Origin: Palaemon carinicauda
Taxonomy: Eukaryota; Arthropoda; Malacostraca; Decapoda; Palaemonidae
Direction: 5' to 3'
Length of the DNA stretch: 64,000 nucleotides
NCBI RefSeq assembly: GCF_036898095.1
Contig: NC_090750.1
Span: 85,068,075-85,132,074 of the forward strand
A model generated the notes under the pieces. It had not been told where the DNA came from and ran no database searches. It saw nothing but the letters and a program-made list of their open reading frames with translations. A program made the translations under genes and the position numbers. This document shows, in pieces, positions 40,887-52,876 of this stretch (positions are counted from its first letter, which is position 1; each line of letters starts with the position of its first letter).

Positions 40887-41287
40887 TTTTGTTTACTTGT
40901 ACATAGGTTGGTGTATTTTCTATTGGTTGTCTGAGGACTTCGACTTGTGTACAGTCACCTCAGTCTAGTTAGATAATTTTTATCTACTTTGCAAATGTTA
41001 GGTGGTTGGTTTGGTAAAGTTGCGGTTTTTTATTTTGGGCAATAGGTAGTCCTGAAGTCTAGTCAGATTGTTGGTCTCACCCCGTTGACAGACTCGATTG
41101 AGTGTTTTCAGCACTGCAGGTCACATCCTGGCTGACACTCCTAAGGGAAAGCGACTCAAGAGGCAGGAACCTTTGAAGTCAGCTACCTTAGCAGGTAAGG
41201 AATCAAGGTGTTTATTTATCCTACAACTTTTTTGGTTGTTTCCCCAACGATGTTACTGTCTATCACCCTCCTCCAAGTGTGTTAATC
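40887..41287 (+). other. DIRS-B 3' non-coding region
   Basis: Between the YR end and the ICR; no feature recognised. Confidence 0.6.
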
Positions 41288-41398
41288 AGCTATGTATATA
41301 TAACTGCCAGGTAAGTTCTATTCATAAAAATGGAGTTTTTATGATAAAACAAAGTTTTATGAATACTTACCTGGCAGTTATATATACATTCGAAGGCC
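41288..41398 (+). repeat. DIRS-B internal complementary region (ICR)
   Basis: Left half (AGCTATGTATATATAACTGC to TTCTATTCATAAAA) is the reverse complement of the left terminus. Right half (ATGGAGTTTTTATGATAAAA to GGCAGTTATATATACA) is the reverse complement of the right terminus. The fusion point is at about 41330/41331. Confidence 0.95.
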
Positions 41399-41426
41399 CA
41401 CCCACCTCCCCTCAGGAGACAGGTCG

Positions 41427-41583
41427 GGCATAGATGAACTGAAGAACAGAAAACGGGAATGATTCCTCCTACCACCCTTTAACGGGTGTTACCACCCAAC
41501 CACCACAAGGCGGTTGCCTAGTTTTAGAAAAATTCTGCCGAAATAGAGATAATTAGCTATGTATATATAACTGCCAGGTAAGT
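41427..41583 (-). repeat. DIRS-B right ITR
   Basis: Inverted copy of 34995-35150; the terminal 35 bases beyond it (to 41618) differ from the left end and correspond to the right half of the ICR. Confidence 0.93.
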
Positions 41584-41618
41584 ATTCATAAAACTTTGTT
41601 TTATCATAAAAACTCCAT

Positions 41619-42105
41619 GTTCGTCCCTGAGTTGGTTACTAGACTCAAAATCTGGGAGTCCCGGACCTTCGGTCGACTCCTTCAGGATTTCGAGTCTCCG
41701 TTCTGTAACAGATGACCCAGACCTTCTCCTACTAGGCCCAGTAAGGAGTTGGAGGGGTTATCTTAAAGAACAGCTGCAGTTCGTCGTCGCGTGCATGCCC
41801 TGTTTGGGAGCACAGGGAGGATGGAGAGGAGGGTCATCAAGAATGGCTTTTCAGCCTGGACTCAAAGGGTCATCCATCCCGCCCTGAATCCAGATCCTCC
41901 TCCGTCACGTCGCCTTAGGGCACATGATGTCAGAGGCATCGCAACGTCCCTGGCCTTCAAGAGAAACTACTCTGTGACGCAGGTGCTACAAGCTGGAGTC
42001 TGTAAGCGTCTAACGACCTTCACAGCCCACTACCTGCAGGACGTGACCCACTGGAGCCTCGATACGTCTATCGGCCCTGTGGTGGCTACACAACAGCTGG
42101 TCTAA
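41619..42105 (+). pseudogene. DIRS-D1 tyrosine recombinase, 3' part
   Basis: Resumes with FVPELVTRLK, the direct continuation of the part ending at 34983. It includes LRAHDVRGIATSLAFKRN (the His-x-x-Arg pair) and FTAHYLQDVTHW (nucleophilic Tyr), ending SIGPVVATQQLV and TAA at 42103. The stretch 41650-41880 is in a different frame from the end, so the gene was damaged apart from the DIRS-B insertion. Confidence 0.85.
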
Positions 42106-42589
42106 CCTCAGGCTCCTTATTGGACAGGTAGCAGAAGGTTGAGGGCATTGTTATCCGGTTTTAGACTGCATGAATGAAAGAAGTATGTCTGGCCCTTACT
42201 TCTTTCTTCATCCTCCCCTCTCTTGGGGAAAGCAGCATCCTGGGTTCTCTGCATAGCTGACCTCAAACCTCTGCAGGTAATCCATGCTTCCTTGTGTTCC
42301 TAGTATTGAGTTAATACTGTCGCGTCCCCCATACCCTGACGAGGTGGTATTGGGAACGTCCTAGCCTAGAATTCCAGCTAAAGGACTTCAGGTAAACTTC
42401 CTAGGACAAGTCACACTTCTTCCCTCCACACACAAGCTTATGTAGGCCGCACATTTCTTGCATAGCAAGAACTTGCAAGGTGCAGGGACTCTTTTTCTCG
42501 AGTGCTGCTCACTCGGATTCTGAGTCCCCGGGTAAACCAAAGCCAGTAAGGCTGGGGACTTTCCACCCTTCCTAAGGGTAAGTCACCCT
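42106..42589 (+). other. DIRS-D1 3' non-coding region
   Basis: No gene or repeat recognised before the ICR. Confidence 0.5.
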
Positions 42590-42690
42590 ATGTAAATAGC
42601 GTGGTTTGTATTTCGGTTACGGAACAAATGACAAATTCGGAGATAATTTGTATTTTTCCTAACCATACAAACCCTAGCTATTTACACATA
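42590..42690 (+). repeat. DIRS-D internal complementary region (ICR)
   Basis: TGTAAATAGCGTGGTTTGTA to CGGTTACGGAAC is the reverse complement of the left end at 28382. AATGACAAATTCGGAGATAA to AACCATACAAAC is the reverse complement of the right end at 43540-43579. Confidence 0.92.
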
Positions 42691-42742
42691 TTTGCCCGCC
42701 AGCCCTGTCCCCCAAGGCAAGTCCTACCTCTAAGTGAAGTGA

Positions 42743-43082
42743 AGCAGTTATTATTATTATTATTATTATTTGCTAAGCTACAACCCTAGCTGGAAAAGCA
42801 AAATGCTATAAGCCCAGGGGCCCCAACAGGGAAAATAGCCCAGTAAGGAAAGGAAAGAAGGAAAAATAAAATATTTTAAGAAGAGTAACATTAAAATAAA
42901 TATTTCCTATATAAACTATGAAAACTTTAACAAAACAAGAGGAAGAGAAATTAAATAGAATAGTGTGCCTGATTGTACCCTCAAGCAAGAGAACTCTAAC
43001 CCAAGACAGTGGAAGACCATGGTACAGAGGCTATGGCACTACCCAAGACTAGAGAACAATGGTTTGATTTTGGAGTGTCCTT
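42743..43082 (+). repeat. (ATT)-associated dispersed repeat, copy 4
   Basis: (ATT)n then GCTAAGCTACAACCCTAG through GAGAACAATGGTTTGATTT, the same full-length form as 14145-14530. It sits between the ICR and right ITR of DIRS-D1, so it was inserted after that element. Confidence 0.9.
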
Positions 43083-43394
43083 CTCCTAGAAGAGCTGCTT
43101 ACCATAGCTAAAGAGTCTCTTCTACCCTTACTAAGAGGAAAGTAGCCACAGAACAAATACAGTGCAGTAGTTAACCCCTTGAGCGAAGAAGAATTGTTTA
43201 GTAACCTCAGTGTTGTCAGGTGTGTGAGGACAGAGGAGAATCTGTTAAGAATAGGCCAGACTATTCGGCGTATGTGTAGGCAAAGAGAAAGAACCATAAC
43301 CAAAGAGAAGGATCCAACGTAGTACTGTCTGGCCAGTCAAAGGACCCCATAACTCTCTGGCGGTAGTATTTCAACGGGCGGCTGGTGCCTTGGC

Positions 43395-43579
43395 CAACCA
43401 AGGAGGGGGAGGGGTAGCTAGCTACCACTCCCCTACCCCCCCGCTAACTAGCGCGGGGGTAATACACCCTCGTTAAATTCTAATGGCTCGTCCTTTCCGC
43501 TACGCCGAAAGTAAACCTATGTAAATAGCTAAAGTTTGTATGGTTAGGAAAAATACAAATTATCTCCGGATTTGTCATT
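43395..43579 (-). repeat. DIRS-D1 right ITR
   Basis: Inverted counterpart of the left ITR (GGTAGCTAGCTACC palindrome, then AAATTCTAATGGCTCGTCCTT). Its outer end (ACAAATTATCTCCGGATTTG) matches the right half of the ICR. Confidence 0.9.
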
Positions 43580-44940
<1,361 letters not shown>

Positions 44941-45037
44941 TCCTCCTCAAGGTTTAGCCAATAGATATTGGCGCATTGATGCTTTACGCTCATCTTTCTC
45001 GTTTTAGGTGTGACTGCACTTCTTCACTGACGCGCCC

Positions 45038-47396
45038 ATGCGAACCTTCCCTGGTCGTGAGGGTCGCCCTTGCGGGACCTTCATGTCATTGGTTGAGACC
45101 GACCCACACTCTGTGTGCCCAACTTGTAGGGGGCGGGGTTGGCGGCAGGGCGTGCCCTGTGACGAGAGTAGGGAGTGGCTTCTAGTCGCTCTTGTTCTGA
45201 GACCTCTATCCTCACCTGTGGCGAAAGTTAGTCACCCTCCAGTTCCTCAGGAGCATCCTCCTTCACGATCACCACCGGTCTCTCATGAATCGGATGTTTC
45301 TGCTTGTGAAACACTACTGTTAGAGCGTGATTCTTGTGTTTTCACGTGTGATATTTGCTATTTCACAAGGAAATCTACCGATTCCACAAGGAAATAGACA
45401 GATTTCATGAGTATTTCATGAGCTGAAGTCCCGGAATTGCGATCGCTTGCGGACCCAACATCTCCGGCAAGGATCTCCGCAAAGACTACTTCTAGCGGTA
45501 GGCCGATTCCCATCCTTGAAGGGTTTAAATAGCCCCCAGATAAGTTTGTGGGCGTTCCCTTCTCACCCGATTGGCCTTTTCAACCAACGAAAGAGGACCT
45601 CCTCATGCTGCAGAGACACTCTCCTAGGCGTTCTCTTCCTCCTGGACTCCCAAAAGAGACCCCAGACTTTTCGAAGGGAGGTATCCTTCCTTCTTTGTAT
45701 GATACTTTGGTTTCAGAACTCAAGAAGTCCTTCGGTTTGGCTCTTCCACCACAGCCTTGACCTTCCCAGGCTAAGACTGCCCCGCGATTTCCATGGGAGA
45801 GTTCGACGTCGGGTTCCTCTCGCCATGGCGGTCCCTTGGACCCCAGGAGAACATCTAGATGCCCAGAGCAGTGTGTCCTTAGCACAGCTCTCTTTTACAT
45901 CTGAGCCTGGTGTTACAGAAAGGATGCCCTCTGTTTTAGAGCTAAGTCTGCAGCAACTTCCTCTAACTCCGGTTGAGGAGGGACACAGGCTGACCTCCAA
46001 ACAGAACAGGAGGATGAAACTCAATACAGGTACTCCTCCTCATGCGGATATTGTCTAATCCTGCATAAGCAGAGGTCTTGGATCGCCCAGAAAGATCCCC
46101 ATCAAACCCCCTGTCCGTGAGTCTGGTGTTTTGAAGAAACCGCAAGCTCTTTTGAAGACTTCCATCTTGGATAAGTATTTTTCTCCTCGGAGGGAGTCAA
46201 AGGACTCGAAAACAGTTCCCAAGAATGCTAAGATGAAGGAATCTCAGAGACAGGATATGGATAAAGGATCCCCTGAGGCAGGTCCTTCTTGCAACCCCAT
46301 TGACTACTTTGACCTACCTCAGGCTTCTATGGATGGATGCTTGGATGTAGATGACGACTTGGGCACGGACGAGGAATTCCTTCCAAGGGCAGCATGTCCA
46401 AGCTTCTGCTCGGAACAGGAGTGAAGAGATTTTGAACATGCCTTCTGGCAGGTCCTGGTATGTTAGAGATCCTTCAACAAGCTGTTGGATCCTGGTACTT
46501 TCTCCCAGGAGGGCAAAGAAATGGTCCTAGACCAAATCTTGGACACAGAGACCCTCTAAAACCTGTGTAGTTTTTTCCTGGCTGAAGGGCCTGACAACAG
46601 CCAGGAGAAAGGCTATCTCACAGATAACCAGAACTTCCCGTTCCTTGAGAGCAGGCTCCTCCTCCAGATCTCTTCCACTTCCCTTTATACTCCAAAGGAA
46701 GTACTATGAGATTGAGAACGAACCTCACTCGACTTTGACTCTCGACTCCTCGGTAGAACAGCTGATTAGGGGTATTCCGACTCTCTCTCTTCATTGAGAG
46801 CTTCCCTCTCAGCATCTGAGCTCCTGAATATAGAGAGAAGCGCAAATTATGCCACTCGGGCCGCTTCTTGGATCGACCTATGGTTTGGGGCATAAAGCCA
46901 GATCATACACTCTGAGGATTTGTCTAAGGAGTCCATGAGAAAGTCCTTGGAATCCTTCCTGTTATCAGATTCCTGTACATTGGAGTTCTTGTTGAACCAC
47001 GCCGTCAACATCTGGGCGAATGCCATCCTCAAACGACGGGGTACGGTAATAAGTCTGTTACACAGACAGGTGGCGAAGATAGAGATTACATGTCTGAGAA
47101 ACTCAACACTTGAGGGTCCCTCACTCTTCGTCTCAGAGGAGATAGAGAGCGGCTGATAGATGGAGGAAATCTTCCACTGATTTATCCTTCACAGGGCTGT
47201 GACTTCCCGGACCTACGGTAGGGCTCCTCAGCCTGCTAGAAATCAGCAAGGCACCTCTAACCCCTTGTCTTCCAGGTCCTCCGTATCACCCATGGTGTCT
47301 AAAAGTCCCTTTCAAGCCAGAGATCAGAAACGGACCAAATTCTTCAGAGGAAAGAAAAGAGGTAAAGGGAGTGGCTGTGGAGGTCGCTCCCGCTAG
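45038..47396 (+). pseudogene. DIRS-E gag (broken)
   Basis: The N-terminus at 45038 has RPCGTFMSLVETDPHSVCPTCRGRGWRQGVPCDESREWL, listed here only as its two key parts: DPHSVCPTCRG, and PCDESREW where the DIRS-B gag has a second Cys pair. Later pieces: PIDYFDLPQASMDGCLDVDD (46290-46350), ATRAASWIDLWFG (about 46850), LSKESMRKSLESFLLSDSC (46920-46977) and a basic end FRGKKRGKGSGCGG (47341-47390). Many frame changes separate them. Confidence 0.65.
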
Positions 47397-47424
47397 GGAG
47401 GGCAATCCCTCAAACTGACCATCA

Positions 47425-48300
47425 GTGGGAGGATGCCTGCAATGCCTCTGGCATAGGTGGCATCATTACAGGGCCCATCCCTGGACGATTGCTGTGATCA
47501 GCTTAGCTTATCGTGTCCCGTTCACTCAATCTCTTCCTCTTCTGACTCGGAATCCAATGCCATTAAGCATCAAGGAGCTGGCACTCCGGGCTGAGGTCCA
47601 GACCATGCTGCAGAAGAACGCTCTCGAGGAGGTCCTCGATGGGTCTCCAGGCTTCTACAGTAGATTCTTTCCCGTGAAAAAGGCATCTGGAGACCAGTCA
47701 TAGATTCTCTCACCTGAACAAGTTTGTCCAACAAACTCCTTTCAGAATGGAGATGGCAGACAGTCATTCAGGTAGTAAGACCAAGGGACTTTATGTGCAC
47801 ATTGGATCTCCAAGATGCATACTTCCAGATCCCAATCCGTCCTACTTCAAGGAAGTATCTCAGATTCATACACGAGAACCTACGTTATCTGTTCACAGTT
47901 CTCTGCTTCCGTCTTGCGACAGCACCTCAGGTCTAAAACAAGGTGTTCACCCTAGTGTCATCTTGTGCTCACAAGAATGGCATTCGTCTCCTACGATATG
48001 TCGACGATTGGCTGATTCTCGCAGACTCGAAGACAACCCTTCTCCATCACTGAGACAAGCTTCTAGAGTTTTGTCATCATCTGGGGATCATGATAAATCT
48101 CCAGAAATCTTTTTTGCTTCCATCTCAAAGACTGATTTATCTAGGTATGATTATAGACACCAATCTTCAGAAAGTCTTCCATCAGACGACAGAGTACTCA
48201 GGCTGAGAGAAGTGGCAAAACCATTCCTCAGACGGGAAGATCTCCCAGCTCGATGGTGGTTAGGTTTCCTAGGCTATATAACCTCACTGCTCTTGTCTAG
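47425..48300 (+). pseudogene. DIRS-E reverse transcriptase (broken)
   Basis: Pieces: VISLAYRVPFTQSLPLL, ALRAEVQTMLQKNALEEV, GSPGFYSRFFPVKKASG (fingers), then MCTLDLQDAYFQIPIRP (palm Asp), LCFRLATAPQV and, near 47995-48020, RYVDDWLILADS (the (Y/F)xDD pair with Val). Stops at 47701 and 47935 and frame changes show that it is dead. Confidence 0.85.
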
Positions 48301-48589
48301 TTCCCAACAGCCGCCTCAGGATCAGATCCCTGCAATGGCAGCTGAAGTCCGCGTGGAACCAACACTCGGAATCCCAGGATATTCTAGTTCACATCACTTA
48401 GGAACAGGTGACGGACCTGCTATGGTGGGTGGCAGAGGAGAACCTCTGCAAAGGCCAGGATCTTCTCATCCTTCCTTCTGACTAGTTGCTCTACACAGAC
48501 AAATCAAAGGAAGGATATGTGGGGGGGGGGGTGGCAGCCACTTATTGCAGCACACGGTCTCTGGTCTATGGTCCAAGTCCGAAAGGTAT

Positions 48590-49250
48590 CAGCACATAAG
48601 TCTCTTGGGAGATGAGAGCAGCCTTTCTAGTTCTCCAACAGTTGCCGGCAGGTCACTCCGTGGTGTTGATGAGTGACAACACCACAGTAGTGGCTTACAT
48701 AAACAAACAAGGAGGTACCGTTTTGCTGCCCCTATGCCTTCTTGCAGTAGAGATTCTACGATGGTCAGAAGATCATTCTGTGTCTCTCTATCAGCTCGTT
48801 TCATTCCAGGCAAGAGGAATGGGCTCGCGGACAACCTGAGCAGAGCGACTCAGATAGTGGGCTCTGGATGGTCTTTGAATCCTCTGATAGCTAACAAAGT
48901 CCTGACTTTGTGGGGTTCCCCGACAGTGACAGTAGACCTGTTTGCAACGTCCCTGAACTTCAGGTTCCCGTTGTACTGCTACCCAGTCCTAGACACTCAG
49001 GCTCTATGGCAGGATGCATTCCAATAACGGTTGGACAACATAAACGTGTACGCCTTTCCCCCGTTCTGTCTCTTGAGGAGAGTGCTCAAAAGGTCAGAGC
49101 ATCCAACAACCTAATGATGACCTTCATAGCTCTGCTATGGCATCATGCAGAGTGGTATTCCGGATCTTCTGCATCTTCTAATAGATCTCCCGAGAGATCT
49201 ACCCCCACGACCTGATCTACTCAACCACACGTAAACATCTTTCACAAGAC
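48590..49250 (+). pseudogene. DIRS-E RNase H and methyltransferase remnants
   Basis: RNase H: LMSDNTTVVAYINKQGGT (48670-48720) and, in another frame, NGLADNLSRATQ (about 48815). Methyltransferase-like: VDLFATSLNFRFPLYCYPV (about 48935-48990) and ALLWHHAEWYSG. Confidence 0.78.
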
Positions 49251-50320
49251 AGTTCCGTCTCTGCTGCCTCATGCCTGGAGACTATCCAGCATCTCCTCTC
49301 TCAGATAGGCTTTTCGCTACAGGCTGCGAAACTAATGTCTGGTCACTTACGACAGTCCTCTGACTCGGTATACCAGGCAAAGTGGATCGTCTTGTGGTTG
49401 GTGTCATGGAAGGGATATCTCTCCCCTCAATGCCACTATACCAGTAATGGTGGAGTTTCTCTACCTTCGGGAGGAAAACTCCTTTCGGTCTCGGCGATGA
49501 AAGGCTATCACTCGGCCTTAAGCCTAGCCTTCAGATTGAATGGAGTAGACCTTTCCTCTTCATTGGAGCTTTCCTTTCTCGTACGGAGTTATGAGATCGC
49601 TTGCCCCCCGTCGTAGATAAGACCTCCTCCTTGGAAAGTGGTTTGCGTCTTAAGATCCTTGAAAGGACCTCCCTACAAACCATTAGGCCATGCAACAGAC
49701 CGTAATGTCACTCTGAAGACTGCATTCTTACTCACTTTAGCATCAGTAAAGAGAGTTAGTGAACTACGTGGTCTCGTACGACAATGCCCATTAAAGGGGA
49801 TGGGGGGAAGTGACTCTTGGCTTTGTCCCCAAGTTCACTGCAGACTCAAAATCCAGGTGTACTGGACCCTAGATTTGGGCCCTTTCAGATTAAGAGTCTA
49901 TGTTGTGCAACCAATGAGCCAGATCAATTGTTACTATGCCCAGTAAGGAGTTTGAGGTACAGTACTACCTTGAACGCACAGCAGCAACCTGGCCCCAACT
50001 AACACCGTTATTTGTTAAAATTCGGGTAGAACTAAAAGAAGGATTACTAAAAACTTGTTTCAGCTTGGATTTGCATGGTCATTGACCATGCACTAAATCT
50101 TGAACACCCTTCAGCTTGAAGACATAGAGCTCATGATGTCGGGGGCATCAGTACATCCCTGGCATTCAAACACGACTTCTCCATATTGCAAGTTTTACAA
50201 GCGGCTGTATGAAAGCATTAAATGACCTTCACAGCCCACTACCGACAAGACATGACCTACAGGAGACTCAATACATTTTCTATTGGCCCTGTGGTAGCTG
50301 CACAACAAGGAAGTCTTCCT
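49251..50320 (+). pseudogene. DIRS-E tyrosine recombinase (broken)
   Basis: Core-binding piece SGHLRQSSDSVYQAKW (49335), SVSAMKGYHSALSLAFRLNG (49485-49545), catalytic Arg region LTLASVKRVSELRGL (49729-49775), then EVTLGFVPKF (49806, used to date the DIRS-B insertion site) and FTAHYRQDM with the Tyr (about 50224-50250). The His-x-x-Arg region near 50130 is degraded to a form reading HDVGGISTS. Confidence 0.8.
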
Positions 50321-50440
50321 CTCCTGCGGTGGTTCTTCAGGAACACTGGCCAGTTTCGAGAGGGTCCCTCTAAAGGCCACCTTCCTGGAAACCTTTTTTC
50401 CTCCGAGGAAAGAATCTATTTATTCTAAGACCTTGCCAAA

Positions 50441-51490
50441 GTCCTCTGGAAGCCCTTAGAAGAAACCGTGTCTCCTCCTGCGGGCGAGCAATGAGAGGGG
50501 GTTCCTCCAAAGGCCTCCTTCCTGGAAACCTTTTCCCTCCGAGGAAAGAATCTTAGGATTATTAGACCCTGCCAAAGTCCTCTGCAAGGATTGCGAGACC
50601 CTTAGAGGGTCCTAGGAGGCTGTCTCTAGGGACTCATCACTCCATCGACGACTATGACCCACCCCGAAGTGACGTCTTGTGGGTGCAAGACTTTAAATTC
50701 GACGACCTTCTTCCTAAGGCTGTTAGTCCGAGGTTAACGGAGGCAGAGCAGGAGGAACCCAAGCACGCCTTCTGGCAGGTTTTGGCCTGCTTGAGGGTCT
50801 TAAATACATTGTCAGACCCGGCAGTGGCCCCTCAGGAAGTCTAAGACACGGTCTTAGACTGCGTCTATGGCACTTGGAGGCCCCCCCGGAGGCCCCCCCA
50901 AGACCAGTGCTGCCTTGGCCTGGTCTCAAGGTCTGAAGAATGTCCATCGGAAGGCAATTGCTCATATCACCGGCTCCCCCAACTCCCTCCGGGCAAGCTC
51001 ATCTTCTAGACTCCTCCCTCTGCACCATTCCTTGGAGGAATTGACAACGAGGATGTCTCTAGAGACTCTCCGGGTTGCAAGTTTCGTCCTCTGCATTTGA
51101 CATCCTCAACCAGGAAAAGGTGGTGAAGTATTGCCATGCAGGCTACTTTGTGGCTGGACCTCTGGTTGGGGTCTGTGGGACACCTGATACTGACTGAGCA
51201 TTGGTCCAAGGTAATCTCCAGGAAGGCAATGGAAACCTTTCTGCTTTTGAGAAATCGAATCAGGGGGATACCTGCATTGCTGCTGGCAGAGGGTGATGCA
51301 GCTCGGGGCCGAACCCTGGTCAGTCTCCGTGATTCGTTCTGGGTATCGCGTCATGTTCACACAATCTCTCCCTCCGCTGACCAAGCTCCAGTTCCATCGA
51401 GCTCCTATGCGAGTGGATCCGCTAAGGAGCAGGCACTTCGGGCCAAAGTCCAGACCCTGTTGAAGTGCGCTCTCCAAGAGTTCCTAGCAT
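50441..51490 (+). mobile_element. DIRS-F: gag and RT-start fragment
   Basis: A second decayed DIRS copy directly after DIRS-E. A gag-like part with RLTEAEQEEPKHAFWQVL (50735-50790) parallels 46430-46460. A stretch around 51125-51250 includes YCHAGYFVAGP-type sequence, with SKVISRKAMETFLLL. The RT start region (VSVIRSGYRVMFTQSLPPL and ALRAKVQTLLKCALQEF, about 51330-51485) ends abruptly before the palm. It also contains a 139-bp internal repeat (see findings). Confidence 0.7.
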
Positions 51491-51689
51491 TGTGTATAAA
51501 CTATATAAATAACACATAGAGATAGCTGTCAGCTCCTTAATGTCTATAAATGTTTAGGCCAGTTGTAAATAGCCGTCATATCTAAATGCCAGGAGAGATT
51601 GAAAGTAGAGAGTTTTGATATAATGGTTGAGAAAGAGAGCAAAAAAGGCATATGAAAATGTAAAAGTTTAAAATGGTCTGTTCCTAGTC

Positions 51690-52341
51690 TGGATGTTCAG
51701 AGTTGGTCTTAGCAGCAAGGTTAAACCTACCAGGTTGGATGATATCAAGTTAGATGTCAAACCCCACCTAAATTTTAGCTACGGAAGGGGAATAGTTTTT
51801 AACAGAGATCTGTATGAATTTACAGAGGAGGAGATACTGGCCATGTGTCCACTAAATGTATGGAAAGTTCACAAAGTCCTAGGTACATCAATGATAATCC
51901 TTACGTTCCAGGATGCTGATGTACCTTTCCATATTATTAATGAAAATGAAGTGATTAAAGTAAGACCATTCAAGCAGAAGCCACTGCAATGCTTTAATTG
52001 TTTTAGATTTGGGCACCTGTCTAAAGTTTGCAAAAATGTGAAAGTGTGTGGTATTTGCTCCATATCTTACCATGGAGAATGTGCACTTGAAGCCAGGTGT
52101 TTAAATTGCAACTTGAATTATAAATCCACAGACAAGCTGCAAGCTGTATAAGTTGGAGGAAGCTGCCCTCAACAAATTGAATTTAGAACATATAAGTGTG
52201 GGACATGCCAAAAGACTATTAAATAAATTAAACACCTATGCTAAGGCATTAAAGTCAAACCAACCTAGTACTGTACTGCCAATAGCTCTAGAAAAAGAAA
52301 TATACCATCTGATAAAATGTCAAATGACGAGGTAAGCATAT
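51690..52341 (+). pseudogene. LINE-A ORF1 fragment with zinc knuckle
   Basis: The open segment 51693-52151 encodes DVKPHLNFSYGRG, LYEFTEEEILAMCP, TFQDADVPFHI and the zinc knuckle CFNCFRFGHLSKVC (C-x2-C-x4-H-x4-C), then CGICSISYHGEC and CLNCNLNY. Such Cys/His knuckles in ORF1 mark Jockey/I-type LINEs, where ORF1p binds element RNA. Only this middle part is present; the start and the endonuclease/RT are absent. The sequence stops matching LINE-B after GAGGTAAGCATA (52341), where a T-run and LINE-B begin. Confidence 0.8.
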
Positions 52342-52876
52342 TTTTTTTTTTCCTCCTATGGCTTGGATGTTTCTACATCTATTGTAGCCCTGGCGGGGAT
52401 GTTCATACATCCTTTATTGCTGCCTGCTTTGATGAGTGGGAGGAGGTCTCACGGTTGGGAGGTGTTTGCATTCAAAGCTTTATGTGAGAGTATTGGATGA
52501 TTTCAGCCATCCCAAAGATGGTTTGGATCTTTTTGGCGGAACTACTGTATTCTCAGGTGTTGGGTCTTCGGAATCCAGGGGGATCCAATGCTTGGGGTAG
52601 GACTCTCGGTTTTAGGCCGGAAGCCCGTCATTACAGATATGGGGAGGATGATTCCATAGTTTCTTGGTCTCAGTCCTAACAGGCGGGTTCATCTTACACC
52701 TGTGCCTCTATATCTGTTTTGATGCTATCCTTCGGGTAGGGTATGGAGTGGACCATCTGGGAAGTATACTCTCATTGTGCCGATAGTGGAGAGTACAAAT
52801 TTCCTTTCTGACGTGTGATGGCCTAACATTCTCGAGCAGGTACATCAAACTAACCCTTTTCTCTCTCTCTCGTCTA

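Larger units (their letters stand above)
34984..41618 (+). mobile_element. DIRS-B: nearly complete DIRS element nested in DIRS-D1
   Basis: 6635 bp. ITRs at 34995-35150 and 41427-41583, ICR at 41288-41398, gag, RT/RNase H/methyltransferase, and YR. The ends TTTTATGAATAGAAC (left) and AAAAACTCCAT (right) are exactly the two halves fused in the ICR. Removal joins the host as ACGTTCAG/GTTCGTCCC, restoring the YR frame of DIRS-D1. Coding genes carry a small number of disabling changes (three frame changes in gag, two stops, one frameshift), so the copy is young but defective. Confidence 0.93.
28382..43579 (+). mobile_element. DIRS-D1: decayed DIRS element containing nested DIRS-B
   Basis: The left end GTTCCGTAACCGAAATAC and right end TTTGTCATT are both represented, reversed and fused, in an ICR at 42590-42690. 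Order on the + strand: ITR, long leader, gag remnants, RT, RNase H, methyltransferase, YR, ICR, ITR. The YR gene is split by DIRS-B (34984-41618), and the segment between ICR and right ITR carries an (ATT)-associated repeat (42743-43082). Without DIRS-B the element is about 8.6 kb. Many stops and frameshifts break every ORF. Confidence 0.88.
44941..50440 (+). mobile_element. DIRS-E: eroded DIRS element without visible ends
   Basis: Gag, RT, RNase H, methyltransferase and YR remnants appear in the canonical order on the + strand (45038 to 50320), closest in wording to DIRS-D (for example HHAEWYSGS, FTAHYRQDMTYRRL and SIGPVVAAQQ versus the DIRS-D1 counterparts). No ITR or ICR was found, so the borders are approximate. 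Confidence 0.75.

Noticed and set aside
34984..41618. Target-site duplication flanking DIRS-B
   Set aside because: GTTCAG and GTTCG at the two sides look like a short duplication, but the ICR-defined ends and the restored reading frame leave none.
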